Shown here: positions 22,251-29,158 of the stretch, piece by piece
How positions within the stretch are numbered: the stretch's first letter is position 1
Layout of the letters: each line of letters begins with the position of its first letter
Source of the DNA: Candidatus Limnocylindria bacterium
GTDB lineage: Bacteria > Chloroflexota > Limnocylindria > P2-11E
Direction: 5' to 3'
DNA length: 34,206 nucleotides
Assembly: GCA_036523395.1 (NCBI GenBank)
Contig: DATDEH010000113.1
Coordinates: 1-34,206 of the forward strand
Made by a program: the position numbers and the translations under genes
Notes under the pieces: generated by a model
Databases searched by the model: none
Told to the model about the DNA's origin: nothing
Seen by the model: the letters and a program-made list of their open reading frames with translations, nothing else

Positions 22251-22589
22251 ATGACGCGAAACAAGGGCGCCATGACCGTCGCCGAGGCTGGTCGGCGAGG
22301 CGGAGCCACGACAGCCCAGCGACACGGCCCGGAGTTCTACGAGCAGATCGGCAAGAAGGGTGGCCGCACGACCGCGCAGCGCCACGGCTCCGATTTCTAC
22401 GAGCAGATCGGAAAGCAGGGTGGCCAGAAGGTCAAGGAGCTCTACGGTCCGCGCTTCTACGGTCGCATCGGAAAGATCGGCGGCGACACCGTCTCCGAGA
22501 AATATGGACACGAGCACTTCGAAGAGATCGGCAAGAAGGGCGGACAGAAGGTCGCTGAGTTGATCGCTCGGGGACGCCAAGCGGGCTAG
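22251..22589 (+). CDS. KGG-repeat (Em/GsiB-like) stress protein
   Basis: Very hydrophilic, Gly/Lys-rich protein of 112 residues made of tandem 20-residue repeats: R24-Q43, R44-E63, L64-E83 and K84-E103, with consensus +(H/Y)GxxFYEQIGKKGGxxxxE, preceded by a half repeat AEAGRRGGATTAQ. This is the stress-induced KGG repeat known from group 1 LEA (Em) proteins, fungal Con-10 and Bacillus GsiB. Family knowledge suggests protection during drying, salt or starvation stress, probably as a largely disordered cytoplasmic protein. ATG 22251 is fixed by GAAGGGAGA upstream and by the MTRNKGAMTVAEAGRRGG family start. The two middle repeats are also similar at DNA level (60-base period). Confidence 0.9.
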   Translation: MTRNKGAMTVAEAGRRGGATTAQRHGPEFYEQIGKKGGRTTAQRHGSDFYEQIGKQGGQKVKELYGPRFYGRIGKIGGDTVSEKYGHEHFEEIGKKGGQKVAELIARGRQAG

Positions 22590-22654
22590 CAAGCCTTCAC
22601 ACAAACTGAGTCCGCGTTGAGATGAATGAGCCGACTCCCGCGCCGTTCACACCG

Positions 22655-22682
22655 TTGACACGACGGTTGCGAATCGTATCGT
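22655..22682 (+). promoter_or_regulatory. Sigma-70-type promoter
   Basis: TTGACA (22655-22660), 16-base spacer, TATCGT (22677-22682). Transcription would start near 22689, just ahead of the small gene at 22775, which excludes translation starts further upstream such as ATG 22622. Confidence 0.6.
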
Positions 22683-22774
22683 CGCGAACTGTACGCGAGC
22701 GTGACGAAGGATCGCTCTCGTGTACCGAGATGCGGACGGAAGAGCGCCGCATCCGAGCGAGGGAGAAAAGGGCG

Positions 22775-23080
22775 TTGGACGGCGGCAAGCTCAACTCGGA
22801 CACACCTCTGGTCGCGGTCGAGTGGGAGGACATCACGGCCTACTCGCGGACCGCGATCCCTGATGACTTCGAGCCGTACCGGCTCCGGAAGCTCACCTGC
22901 GGGATCCTCTGGAAGGACACGACCGAGTACGTCGTGATCGTGGGTGACTACGACATGACCAACGAGGGCAAGGATTACCGCCACAATGACTTCCACATCA
23001 TCCCCCGCGGGGTCATCCGCAAGCTGACGTACCTGACCGACGCGGACTCCCTCGTCTCCCTTCAGGTCGAATCGGCCTAG
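22775..23080 (+). CDS. Hypothetical small soluble protein
   Basis: About 101 residues from TTG 22775. I chose this start because GAGGGAG lies about ten bases upstream and the conserved-looking sequence begins here (SDTPLVAVEWEDITAYSRT). The body looks like a compact all-beta protein: LRKLTCGILWKDTTEYVVIV, GDYDMTNEGKDYRHNDFHII and PRGVIRKLTYL. Acidic and aromatic, no membrane helix or signal. ATG 22730 is an alternative start. No family recognised. It has its own promoter at 22655-22682 and is followed by a strong hairpin, so it is probably a monocistronic unit. Confidence 0.7.
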   Translation: MDGGKLNSDTPLVAVEWEDITAYSRTAIPDDFEPYRLRKLTCGILWKDTTEYVVIVGDYDMTNEGKDYRHNDFHIIPRGVIRKLTYLTDADSLVSLQVESA

Positions 23081-23117
23081 TCCCGCCGGCGCTCGCAACT
23101 ACCTCGCCGTAAGTCGT

Positions 23118-23148
23118 CGGCCCGGCCCAGCTCCGCTGGCCCGGGCCG
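23118..23148 (+). terminator. Strong GC-rich hairpin after the small protein gene
   Basis: Arms CGGCCCGGCCCAGC and GCTGGCCCGGGCCG pair with one mismatch around a TCC loop, 38 bases after the stop codon. There is no T run, only CCCTATTC, so it would be an I-shaped or factor-assisted terminator. Confidence 0.55.
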
Positions 23149-23166
23149 AGCCCTATTCAACGGCCT

Positions 23167-23191
23167 GCATATCCGCCGGAGGCGGATATGC
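23167..23191. repeat. Perfect 11-3-11 hairpin
   Basis: GCATATCCGCC-GGA-GGCGGATATGC, a perfect inverted repeat about 20 bases after the preceding hairpin. It may protect an RNA end or be a dispersed repeat. The following 100 bases are less GC-rich than their surroundings and contain an 8-bp inverted repeat AGAACGGT/ACCGTTCT. Confidence 0.6.
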
Positions 23192-23231
23192 GTACGGATT
23201 AACGGAACGAGAACGGTCGTTTCTGGGTAAT

Positions 23232-23258
23232 GGAACAAAGGAACGCTCTGGCACCGTT
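23232..23258 (+). promoter_or_regulatory. Possible ECF-sigma promoter of the zinc-ribbon gene
   Basis: GGAAC (23232-23236), 19 bases, then GTT (23256-23258, within CCGTTCT). This is the GGAAC-N-GTT pattern of many extracytoplasmic-function sigma factors. Weak short motifs; seen by eye only. Confidence 0.25.
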
Positions 23259-23287
23259 CTTGGGGTGTTTCCGGGTGGAGGTCTTTG

Positions 23288-23542
23288 GTGGCTGTTCGTG
23301 CTGAGCTTTACTGCTATTTCTGTGGACACGGGCTGGGGGAGGTCCTCGTACCGACCAGTGCCCGTCGTCCCTCTCTGGCGCAACTGCGGACCGCATACGC
23401 GACCGTCGGCCGTGAGGCCCCGGTGTGGGACGAGTCCGATCAGCCGCTTTGCCCGCGCTGCGGTGGACAGCTCTTCCTCGAGCGCTTCGAGCACGAGGTG
23501 ATCCGTGCCCACGACCGGCGCGCGCTGAGGCGCGCGAGCTGA
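23288..23542 (+). CDS. Small zinc-ribbon protein
   Basis: 84 residues. Two cysteine pairs, CYFCG near the N-terminus (after VAVRAELY) and CPRCGG near residue 57, frame a linker containing VGREAPVWDE; together they form a typical zinc-ribbon knuckle pair, followed by QLFLERFEHEVIRAHDRRAL. Start GTG 23288 is set by GGAGG (23277-23281) seven bases ahead; TTG 23285 is one codon earlier. The fold commonly binds nucleic acid or serves as a partner-protein module; no specific function is visible. It lies in the same direction as the LuxR-type gene 42 bases downstream, possibly co-transcribed. Confidence 0.75.
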   Translation: MAVRAELYCYFCGHGLGEVLVPTSARRPSLAQLRTAYATVGREAPVWDESDQPLCPRCGGQLFLERFEHEVIRAHDRRALRRAS

Positions 23543-23584
23543 TCTAGACGCCGGCCCTCGCAAGCCGCCGCCGCTCGTTCTTCC

Positions 23585-24118
23585 GTGGGTGTCCGCGGAC
23601 CAGCATGGCTGGCGTTCGGCGCGCTCGTCGGGTGGTCCGTCTCGCGTCGCGTCCTGTTAGACCGCTCGCGGACCGACTTCGCGCTGACTGACCGCCAGAT
23701 CGAGATCCTGTGGCTCGTCGCGCGTGGGCTCACGACCAAAGAGATCGCTGCGCACGAAGGTATCAGCCCGCATTCCGTCAGCACGCACATCCGTCGTGCC
23801 TGCCGCACGCTCGGCGTTCCGAACCGGACCGCCGCCGCGGCGATCGTATGGCGCGGGACCGATCAGCTGTCGGTGCCGGCGAGACCGAGCCGATCGGCGA
23901 TGTCGCTCATCGCGACGATCACCTCGGTCGTGAGCTCCTCGAACGGGATGGCCATATCCTCGGCACCCTTGAGCATCATCTCGCGGCTCACCGCGCGCGC
24001 GAAGGCCTTGTCCTTCATCTTCTTGCGCACCGATCCCGCGTCGACGTCCCGCACCGCCTTGGATGGCCGAACCAGGGTCACGGCGGTCACGAACCCGCAG
24101 AGCTCGTCGACCGCGTAG
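23585..24118 (+). CDS. LuxR-type HTH protein; C-terminus doubtful
   Basis: Residues 34-90 form a clear LuxR/GerE helix-turn-helix (LTDRQIEILWLVARGLTTKE, then IAAHEGISPHSVSTHIRRAC). There is no receiver domain; the N-terminal 30 residues include a short hydrophobic stretch (WLAFGALVGWSVS). After residue 91 (AAAIVWRG), where such proteins normally end, the frame stays open for about 86 more codons, and these lie antisense to the HD-hydrolase gene (23863-24423). The tail has the low-complexity Ser/Arg look of an antisense frame. The stop may have been lost by mutation, or the real protein simply carries a meaningless extension. Start GTG 23585 is uncertain. Confidence 0.6.
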   Translation: MGVRGPAWLAFGALVGWSVSRRVLLDRSRTDFALTDRQIEILWLVARGLTTKEIAAHEGISPHSVSTHIRRACRTLGVPNRTAAAAIVWRGTDQLSVPARPSRSAMSLIATITSVVSSSNGMAISSAPLSIISRLTARAKALSFIFLRTDPASTSRTALDGRTRVTAVTNPQSSSTA

Positions 24119-24423
24119 AGCGTCTTCTCCATCGGCGTCACGCGCGGGATCCCGGTGTGGTCGCCGTGCGACTGGATCGCGTGCACGATCGGCCCGGGTA
24201 CGCCGGCCTGCTCGAGGATCGGCTTGCCGTTCTGCGGATGGCCAGTGGGATCGCGCTCGTAATCGAAATCGTGGAGCAGCCCGGTGATGGCCCAGGTCTC
24301 CTCGTTCTCGTCGAGCTTGCGCGCGAAGTGGCGCATCGCCGCCTCGACCGCAAGTCCGTGCTTCCGGAGGCTTTCGCCCTTGGTGTATTCGCAGAGCAGC
24401 TCCCAGGCTTCATCGCGGGTCAT
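23863..24423 (-). CDS. HD-superfamily hydrolase (COG2316-like)
   Basis: Cytoplasmic metal-dependent phosphohydrolase fold, 186 residues. The HD ligands are visible as H22 (RKHGLAVE), H51-D52 in GLLHDFDYERDPTGHP and H86 in IQSHGDHTG, followed by an acidic segment with DELCGFVTAV. The set matches a widespread family of small HD-domain proteins with no proven substrate, usually annotated as predicted hydrolase or nucleotidyltransferase-associated HD protein. ATG 24423 gives the family N-terminus (TRDEAWELLCEYTKGESLRK). It is convergent with and overlapped by the extended tail of the LuxR-type gene. Confidence 0.88.
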   Translation of the reverse strand: MTRDEAWELLCEYTKGESLRKHGLAVEAAMRHFARKLDENEETWAITGLLHDFDYERDPTGHPQNGKPILEQAGVPGPIVHAIQSHGDHTGIPRVTPMEKTLYAVDELCGFVTAVTLVRPSKAVRDVDAGSVRKKMKDKAFARAVSREMMLKGAEDMAIPFEELTTEVIVAMSDIADRLGLAGTDS

Positions 24424-24474
24424 CAGCGCACCTCCCCCGGTCGCAGCACGTAGCGATGCTAGGCTCGATCACGC

Positions 24475-24663
24475 GTGACCGGTTGCGGGTGCCTGCTCCT
24501 CATCGCGGCGCTCGTCGGGCTCATCGTCTTCTTGATCTTCGGCTCTACCGATGCGGGCGAGCCCATCGAGAGCGCGGTCGCGCTGCTCGTCTTGCTGTGG
24601 TTAGCTCAGTGGGAGGCGCTTGTGCCAGGGCCTCGCGCGCTCGTACGCACGCGCGACGCGTAA
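24475..24663 (+). CDS. Small membrane protein, 62 residues
   Basis: GTG 24475 begins a protein with two hydrophobic segments (CLLLIAALVGLIVFLIFG and ESAVALLVLLWLAQW) and a polar tail. The first 47 residues look like a genuine membrane protein; the last 20 overlap the end of the convergent amidase gene and may be arbitrary. There is no Shine-Dalgarno; TAGGCT lies nine bases before the GTG. No family recognised. The start is divergent from the HD-hydrolase start by 51 bases. Confidence 0.5.
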   Translation: MTGCGCLLLIAALVGLIVFLIFGSTDAGEPIESAVALLVLLWLAQWEALVPGPRALVRTRDA

Positions 24664-25986
24664 GACAAGCCCCTCGCGCCACGGGCCAGCCGCGAGCTGA
24701 AGTCCGATCGGCAGACCTGTCGTTGTGAAGCCGCAGGGGATGGAGATCGCGGGAAGTCCGGTGAGGTTGAAGGGCGCGGTATTCGCGGTGAGGCGCCCCG
24801 CGGCCGCGACCGCGTCCTGCCCATCGCGCAGCGGCGCGACGACCGGAGTCGTCGGCGACAGGATCACGTCGTGCTCGCGCAGCAGCGCGATCCACTCGCG
24901 CCGCAGCTCGTCACGGTCACGCCGCGCCTGCGCGTAGTCCGTCCCGGTGAAGGTCTGGCCGGTGCGAAGTCGTGTGAGCACGTCGGCTCCGATGTCCGCT
25001 GCGCGCTCGCGCAGATGCTCACGGTGATAGGCGGCGGCATCGGTGAGCAGGATGGCCCGCTGCGCGGCGATCAGCTCGACGCGCGGGAGAGAGGTCTCGG
25101 TCACCGACGCGCCGAGCGAGGTGAGCACGCGTGCGGCCTCGCGCACCGCGGCGTCGACCTCGGGGTCGACGTTGTCAAAGAAATGGTTCGTCGGGATGAT
25201 GACGCGCACGCCGGTCGCACCGCCTTCGACGCCTGCGGCGTAGTCCTCGGTCGGGACATCCGCCGACGAGGGATCGAGCGGATCGTGGCCGGCGACCGCG
25301 TTCAGCGCGAGCGCGAGGTCACCGACCGTGCGCGCGAGCGGTCCGGAGTGATCGAGGGTCCACGCGAGCGGGATCACGCCGCGCAGGCTCACCCGCCCAT
25401 ACGTCGGCTTCAGCCCCGCGACGCCGCATAGCGACGCGGGGATCCGGATCGATCCGCCGGTGTCGCTGCCGGGCGAGGCGTAGCAGAAGCCCGACGCGAC
25501 GGCGATCGCGCTGCCGCCGCTCGAGCCCCCGGGAATGCGTGAGGTGTCCCAGGGATTGCACGCCGGACCGAAGTGCGGGTTCTGATTCGTGACACCGAGC
25601 GCCCACTCGTGAAGGTTGAGCTTGCCGAGGAACACCGCACCCGCCGCGCGTAGCCTTTCGACGACTGCCGAGTCCCGCTCGGGGACGCGATCTCCGAAGA
25701 TGCGCGATCCGCCCGTCGTGCGCACACCCGCGGTGTCGTACAGATCCTTCAGCGCGACCGGGATCCCGTGGAGCGGGCCTCGATCGATGCCGTTCGCAAG
25801 GTCCGCATCGGCGCGCTTCGCCTCGGCGAGCGCGCTCTCGGCGGTGACCGTGATGAACGCGCCGAGCTCGCGGTCGTGGCGAGCGATGCGATCGAGGCAT
25901 GCGCGCACGAGATCGACCGACGAAGTACGGCGGGAATGGATGAGCGCGGATGCAGCCTGAAGCGGCAGCAGCGCGACGTCGCTCAC
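24601..25986 (-). CDS. Amidase-signature family enzyme
   Basis: Hydrolyses a carbon-nitrogen amide bond. The Ser-cisSer-Lys triad is complete: K80 in IPVALKDLYDTAG, S155 in PGGSSGGSA and S179 in GSDTGGSIRIPAS. Length 461 matches GatA and related amidases. No gatB or gatC lies next to it, and the C-terminus is that of generic amidases, so a free-standing amidase (nitrile, aryl-acid or peptide amide catabolism) is more likely than the tRNA amidotransferase; the substrate is unknown. Start GTG 25986 precedes SDVALLPLQAASALI. The gene is divergent from the membrane gene at 26020 and slightly overlaps the small membrane gene at its 3' end. Confidence 0.92.
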   Translation of the reverse strand: MSDVALLPLQAASALIHSRRTSSVDLVRACLDRIARHDRELGAFITVTAESALAEAKRADADLANGIDRGPLHGIPVALKDLYDTAGVRTTGGSRIFGDRVPERDSAVVERLRAAGAVFLGKLNLHEWALGVTNQNPHFGPACNPWDTSRIPGGSSGGSAIAVASGFCYASPGSDTGGSIRIPASLCGVAGLKPTYGRVSLRGVIPLAWTLDHSGPLARTVGDLALALNAVAGHDPLDPSSADVPTEDYAAGVEGGATGVRVIIPTNHFFDNVDPEVDAAVREAARVLTSLGASVTETSLPRVELIAAQRAILLTDAAAYHREHLRERAADIGADVLTRLRTGQTFTGTDYAQARRDRDELRREWIALLREHDVILSPTTPVVAPLRDGQDAVAAAGRLTANTAPFNLTGLPAISIPCGFTTTGLPIGLQLAAGPWREGLVLRVARAYERARPWHKRLPLS

Positions 25987-26019
25987 GGCGCTGAATGGTA
26001 GGAGCGCCGTGACCGTATC

Positions 26020-26643
26020 GTGCTTGTCGTGAACGACCGCTCCTTCGTGCGCTTCGGCGGCCTTGCCGCCATCCTCCTTGCGCTGACGTCGTGGGCAGCC
26101 GTCGTCACGTACGCGACGCTCGCGCAGCCCGCACCCGACGCGCAGCCGAGTGAGCTGACGAAGGTGTTCCTCGGCCGCCAGATCTTCCAGTTCCTCTACG
26201 CGCTCGTCGCTTTCTGGGCCATGTTCGCCACCGTCGCGGTGTACTACCGGGTGCGCTCCGTGGGCGAGGCGTGGGCGTTCTTCGGAGCGCTCATCGGCAT
26301 CGCGGCGTCCGTGGGCACGATGGTCGCCGCGATGTACGAGGTCGCGAACCTCCGTGAGGCCGCGCGCCTTGTCGGGCCCTCGCCGATCAATCCGCTCGGC
26401 GTGATGTCGTTCGGTCTCACCGGGCTGTGGTTCCTCATCGCGAACGTGCTCCTTTGGTGGACGACGACGCCGCGTGTCCTGGTGCTGCTCGGATTCATCG
26501 CGACGTTCGATCTCTTCGCGGGATTCGTCGCGGGACTGTCGGAGAACAACGGTGTCGTCTACCTCGCATCGCTCATCGCTGGCGCGATCGGCGGTCCGAT
26601 CTACTGGCTCTGGCTCGGCCGGCTACTGCGTCGCGACGCCTAG
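26020..26643 (+). CDS. Six-helix membrane protein, DUF4386-like
   Basis: A 207-residue protein with six clear helices beginning VRFGGLAAILLALTSWAAVV. Helix spacing and the FGGLAAILLALTSW opening resemble DUF4386-type membrane proteins, whose function is unknown; the match is weaker than for the remnant at 5184-5470, so a different hydrophobic family is possible. The frame opens at GTG 26020 but GTG 26029 (NDRSFVRFGG) would give the more natural N-terminus. It is divergent from the amidase and is followed three bases later by the secreted LmeA-like protein, likely in one operon. Confidence 0.72.
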   Translation: MLVVNDRSFVRFGGLAAILLALTSWAAVVTYATLAQPAPDAQPSELTKVFLGRQIFQFLYALVAFWAMFATVAVYYRVRSVGEAWAFFGALIGIAASVGTMVAAMYEVANLREAARLVGPSPINPLGVMSFGLTGLWFLIANVLLWWTTTPRVLVLLGFIATFDLFAGFVAGLSENNGVVYLASLIAGAIGGPIYWLWLGRLLRRDA

Positions 26644-26646
26644 CGC

Positions 26647-27204
26647 ATGCGGTCGCTCGCGCGGCTCGCGTTCCTCGCCATCGGGATCCTCGTGGCCTAC
26701 CTGGCCGCGCGCGACTGCGTGCCGTCCCGCGTCGTGTTGCCGTCGCCGACCGCCAGCGTCGCTGTGAGCAGCCCGTCGCCGACCCACTCCGTCACGCCGT
26801 CCGCGACCAGCACGCCGCAGTCGGCGTTCACGCTGACCGTGACGGATGCCGAGCTCACGAAGGCCGCGGCGTCCTCCTTCCCGCAGACGGTGAGCGGCGT
26901 GACCGTGCGTGACCCCGTCGTGAAGACGACGCCGAGCGGCGTCCGCCTGACGGCCACGGCGAACGTGTTCTTCGGGACGACGCAGTTCGTGATGATCGGA
27001 GCGCCGTACGCGAGCGCCGGCCGAGTTGCGGTGCGCGTGGACTCGGTCACCCTCGGCGGCCTTGCGTTACCCGACTCGGTGCGCGCGTCGACCGCCGCCG
27101 CGGTCGAGAGCGCGATCGGGCGGCTCGTTCCTTCCTCAGTGGACGTGCAGCGCGTGACGCTTGGAGATGGGACGGTCACGATCGAAGGCATCACGCAGCG
27201 CTAG
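26647..27204 (+). CDS. Secreted LmeA/DUF2993-like protein
   Basis: A 185-residue exported protein: basic head and helix (RLAFLAIGILVAYLAA), a cysteine soon after (RDC), a long Pro/Ser/Thr linker (about 30-60), and a beta-rich domain starting FTLTVTDAELTKAAASSFPQ with a repeated strand pattern and ending RVTLGDGTVTIEGITQR. The overall layout resembles DUF2993/LmeA phospholipid-binding proteins of the envelope; I am not certain of the family. The stop overlaps the convergent M23-propeller stop by four bases around GCTAGC. Confidence 0.6.
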   Translation: MRSLARLAFLAIGILVAYLAARDCVPSRVVLPSPTASVAVSSPSPTHSVTPSATSTPQSAFTLTVTDAELTKAAASSFPQTVSGVTVRDPVVKTTPSGVRLTATANVFFGTTQFVMIGAPYASAGRVAVRVDSVTLGGLALPDSVRASTAAAVESAIGRLVPSSVDVQRVTLGDGTVTIEGITQR

Positions 27205-28661
27205 CGTGCGAGCGGGTCGACCAGCTTTCCGAAGAGCTTCGCTTCCCAGTGGACATGCGGGCCCGTCGTCACGCCGGTCATACCGATGAGCGCGATCGGT
27301 TGGCCGCGGACCACACGTTGTCCGACGTTCACCAGCGCGCTCGAGGTGTGGTAGTAGCAGCTCTCCAGACCACCGCCATGTGCGACGCACACGCCGTTGC
27401 CGCCGAAGCTCTCCCAGCCGACCTTGCTCACCGTGCCGCCATCGGACGCGACCACGATCGCGCCGACCGGTGCCGCGACGTCGATCCCGGTGTGCGAGTA
27501 CTGAAGGAATTGCGCGACGTCCCCTGCGACCGGACGGAGGAACCGCAGCTCGTCGTTCTCGATGCGGCCGAGCCGCGACTCGGCGTCCGGATCGCCGCGG
27601 AGATTCCATTCGTCGACCGACCAGGTGCCGCAGCGGTAGAGCTCGAGGCGCGTGGTGTCGAGCCGCTCGCGGCTCACCCCGGTGAAGTACCGGCCGTCCG
27701 GGCTGAAGACCCGCGCGCCGACGAGATTTGGCAGGGTCGCGCTGGCGCGCTCCTGCGGGGCGCCCCACACCGCGAACTTCTCAAACCGGTCGCCGGCCGG
27801 GACCGTCGACGACAAGCGTCCGACGAGAAGCGAGCGGCCGTCCGCCGTCCACGTCGCGACCGGACCGCTGAACCGGCTGAGCGGCGTGCTCTCCCTGCCA
27901 CCATCGGGTCCGATGAGCTCGAGCCTATTCGGATACCGCACCAGGAGCGTGCTGCCCACCGGCGACCACTCCGTGTACGTCGCGCCGGGTGCGTCGATGA
28001 GGTCGACCTCGGCGGTCGCGGTATTTCCGATGTAGCGCTCGATCTTCCCGTCGTACGAGTAGCGCGTCAGTGTGAAGCGCCTTCCGTCGGCGCTGAAATA
28101 GACGTCGTCGAGTGGGTACGCGGGCTCGAAGTCTTTGTCGAACCGCGCGACGGTCCGTGTCTCGCCGTTCGCCCATTCGCGGATGTCACGCTTGTAGATG
28201 TACAGGAGCTTGTCGCCGACCCAGCGGACCTCGGGGATCGACATGAGGAGCTTCGCCTCGACCTTTCCCGCGTGGACCACGCGCAGGTCCTCATCGCGCG
28301 GCCAGTAGGAGAGGTACTTGCCCGTTCCGGACCACTCGGGCCGGATGCCGAAGCCGATCGGCGACAGCTCGCCGGTGCGGATGTTTACCGTGTAGATGAG
28401 CTCGTCCTCTTTCCACCCGACGGGCGACGTGGTCGAGGGGGTGCGCTGGCCCGCCGTGACCGCGAGCGTCCTACTGTCGGGGGACCACTTCGCTTCGATC
28501 ACGTTCTGGATGAGCGGAAGATCGACCCGACCGGTGCAGTTCAGTCCAGCGTCCCATCCGCCGGCCGGATCGTCGGGCACCTGCGCGGCCGAGCGCGGTT
28601 CGGCGGGCATCCACGCGCCGAGGACAAGTGAAAGGACCGCGAGGGCCAGCTTCGCTCTCAT
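27201..28661 (-). CDS. Beta-propeller/M23 peptidase fusion
   Basis: Exported protein of 486 residues starting at ATG 28661 with a signal peptide (AKLALAVLSLVLGAWMPAEP). Residues about 45-350 contain repeated WSPDSRTLAV, FSADGRRFTLT, WTADGRSLLVG and FSPDGRYFTGV strands, typical of WD40-like/TolB (PD40) propeller blades. The C-terminal 120 residues are an M23 metallopeptidase with YSHTGIDVAAP and GPHVHWEAK as metal motifs and the disulfide-like CVAHGGGLESCYYH core. The M23 part is clearly paralogous to that of the LysM-M23 gene at 9731-10732, with the LysM modules replaced by a propeller. The propeller could bind wall polymer or a partner protein. Confidence 0.85.
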   Translation of the reverse strand: MRAKLALAVLSLVLGAWMPAEPRSAAQVPDDPAGGWDAGLNCTGRVDLPLIQNVIEAKWSPDSRTLAVTAGQRTPSTTSPVGWKEDELIYTVNIRTGELSPIGFGIRPEWSGTGKYLSYWPRDEDLRVVHAGKVEAKLLMSIPEVRWVGDKLLYIYKRDIREWANGETRTVARFDKDFEPAYPLDDVYFSADGRRFTLTRYSYDGKIERYIGNTATAEVDLIDAPGATYTEWSPVGSTLLVRYPNRLELIGPDGGRESTPLSRFSGPVATWTADGRSLLVGRLSSTVPAGDRFEKFAVWGAPQERASATLPNLVGARVFSPDGRYFTGVSRERLDTTRLELYRCGTWSVDEWNLRGDPDAESRLGRIENDELRFLRPVAGDVAQFLQYSHTGIDVAAPVGAIVVASDGGTVSKVGWESFGGNGVCVAHGGGLESCYYHTSSALVNVGQRVVRGQPIALIGMTGVTTGPHVHWEAKLFGKLVDPLAR

Positions 28662-28699
28662 CGTCGAAATTCTAGGAGTGGGTCCGCACGCGCCGAGCG

Positions 28700-28705
28700 T
28701 ACTCT
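28700..28705 (+). promoter_or_regulatory. -10 box of a likely leaderless promoter
   Basis: TACTCT lies six bases before ATG 28712, with no Shine-Dalgarno. No good -35 is visible; the spacing matches the other leaderless-type starts in the window. Confidence 0.35.
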
Positions 28706-28711
28706 CGGCCA

Positions 28712-28945
28712 ATGCAACGACATCGAGACGGAGAGCTCGACGATCTCGTTCGCAACACGATCATCTGGATCGCGGTCGTGCTCTGGCTTGCTTGGGGTTA
28801 CTTCGTTCAGGAGCCACCGAGCGACGCGTATACGGACACGGTGCGTGACGCGTTCACCATCGTCCTCGCGTTCGTGATCCCGGTCATTTCTCTCTTTGTC
28901 GTGGTTGCCTGGGTGAGCGCCCTGCGGAATCGTCAACAACGATGA
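28712..28945 (+). CDS. Small two-helix membrane protein
   Basis: A 77-residue protein: polar head MQRHRDGELDDLVRN, helix TIIWIAVVLWLAWGYFVQ, a short acidic loop PPSDAYTDTVRDA, helix IVLAFVIPVISLFVVVAWV, basic tail RNRQQR. The hairpin would leave both ends in the cytoplasm. No known domain. Divergent from the propeller-M23 gene by 50 bases. Confidence 0.72.
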   Translation: MQRHRDGELDDLVRNTIIWIAVVLWLAWGYFVQEPPSDAYTDTVRDAFTIVLAFVIPVISLFVVVAWVSALRNRQQR

Positions 28946-29158
28946 GAGCGCGACGTCGCGGTCGCGTATCAACGAAATCGACGATCCGCCCAAGGCACGC
29001 GGTCTTCGCCCGCTTTGGGAACACCACCCGTAGCGCGGACGTGCTCCGCGTGCGTAAGAGCACGCTTGGCCGTCACACAGTCAGACGTCCGCTGCTCGTG
29101 TCGGCCGTACACACGCGGTATTGCGCTGTACCGCTTATCGCGTGCAGTCTTCGCGGAG
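28946..29158. other. 213-base gap with two competing hairpins
   Basis: No gene is supported here. Two nearly exclusive hairpins lie at 29035-29049 (GCGGA-CGTGC-TCCGC) and 29048-29065 (GCGTGC-GTAAGA-GCACGC); the loop of the first (CGTGC) can also pair with GCACG at 29060-29064. This could be a leader switch for the SpoIID/LytB gene or chance in GC-rich DNA. The downstream reading frame stays open to about 29015, but that stretch does not look coding. Confidence 0.3.

Noticed and set aside
22622-22774. Upstream starts for the small soluble protein
   Set aside because: The promoter TTGACA-16-TATCGT at 22655-22682 lies within this stretch, and the sequence is poorly structured; only the later start fits the promoter and ribosome site.
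24599-24615. GGTTAGCTCAGTGGGAGG resembles a tRNA D arm
   Set aside because: No anticodon stem, T arm or acceptor complement follows; the bases encode the amidase C-terminus on the minus strand.
29015-29158. N-terminal extension of the SpoIID/LytB frame
   Set aside because: The extra 48 codons lack a signal-like or conserved pattern; the membrane helix directly follows GTG 29159, and GGAG lies just upstream.
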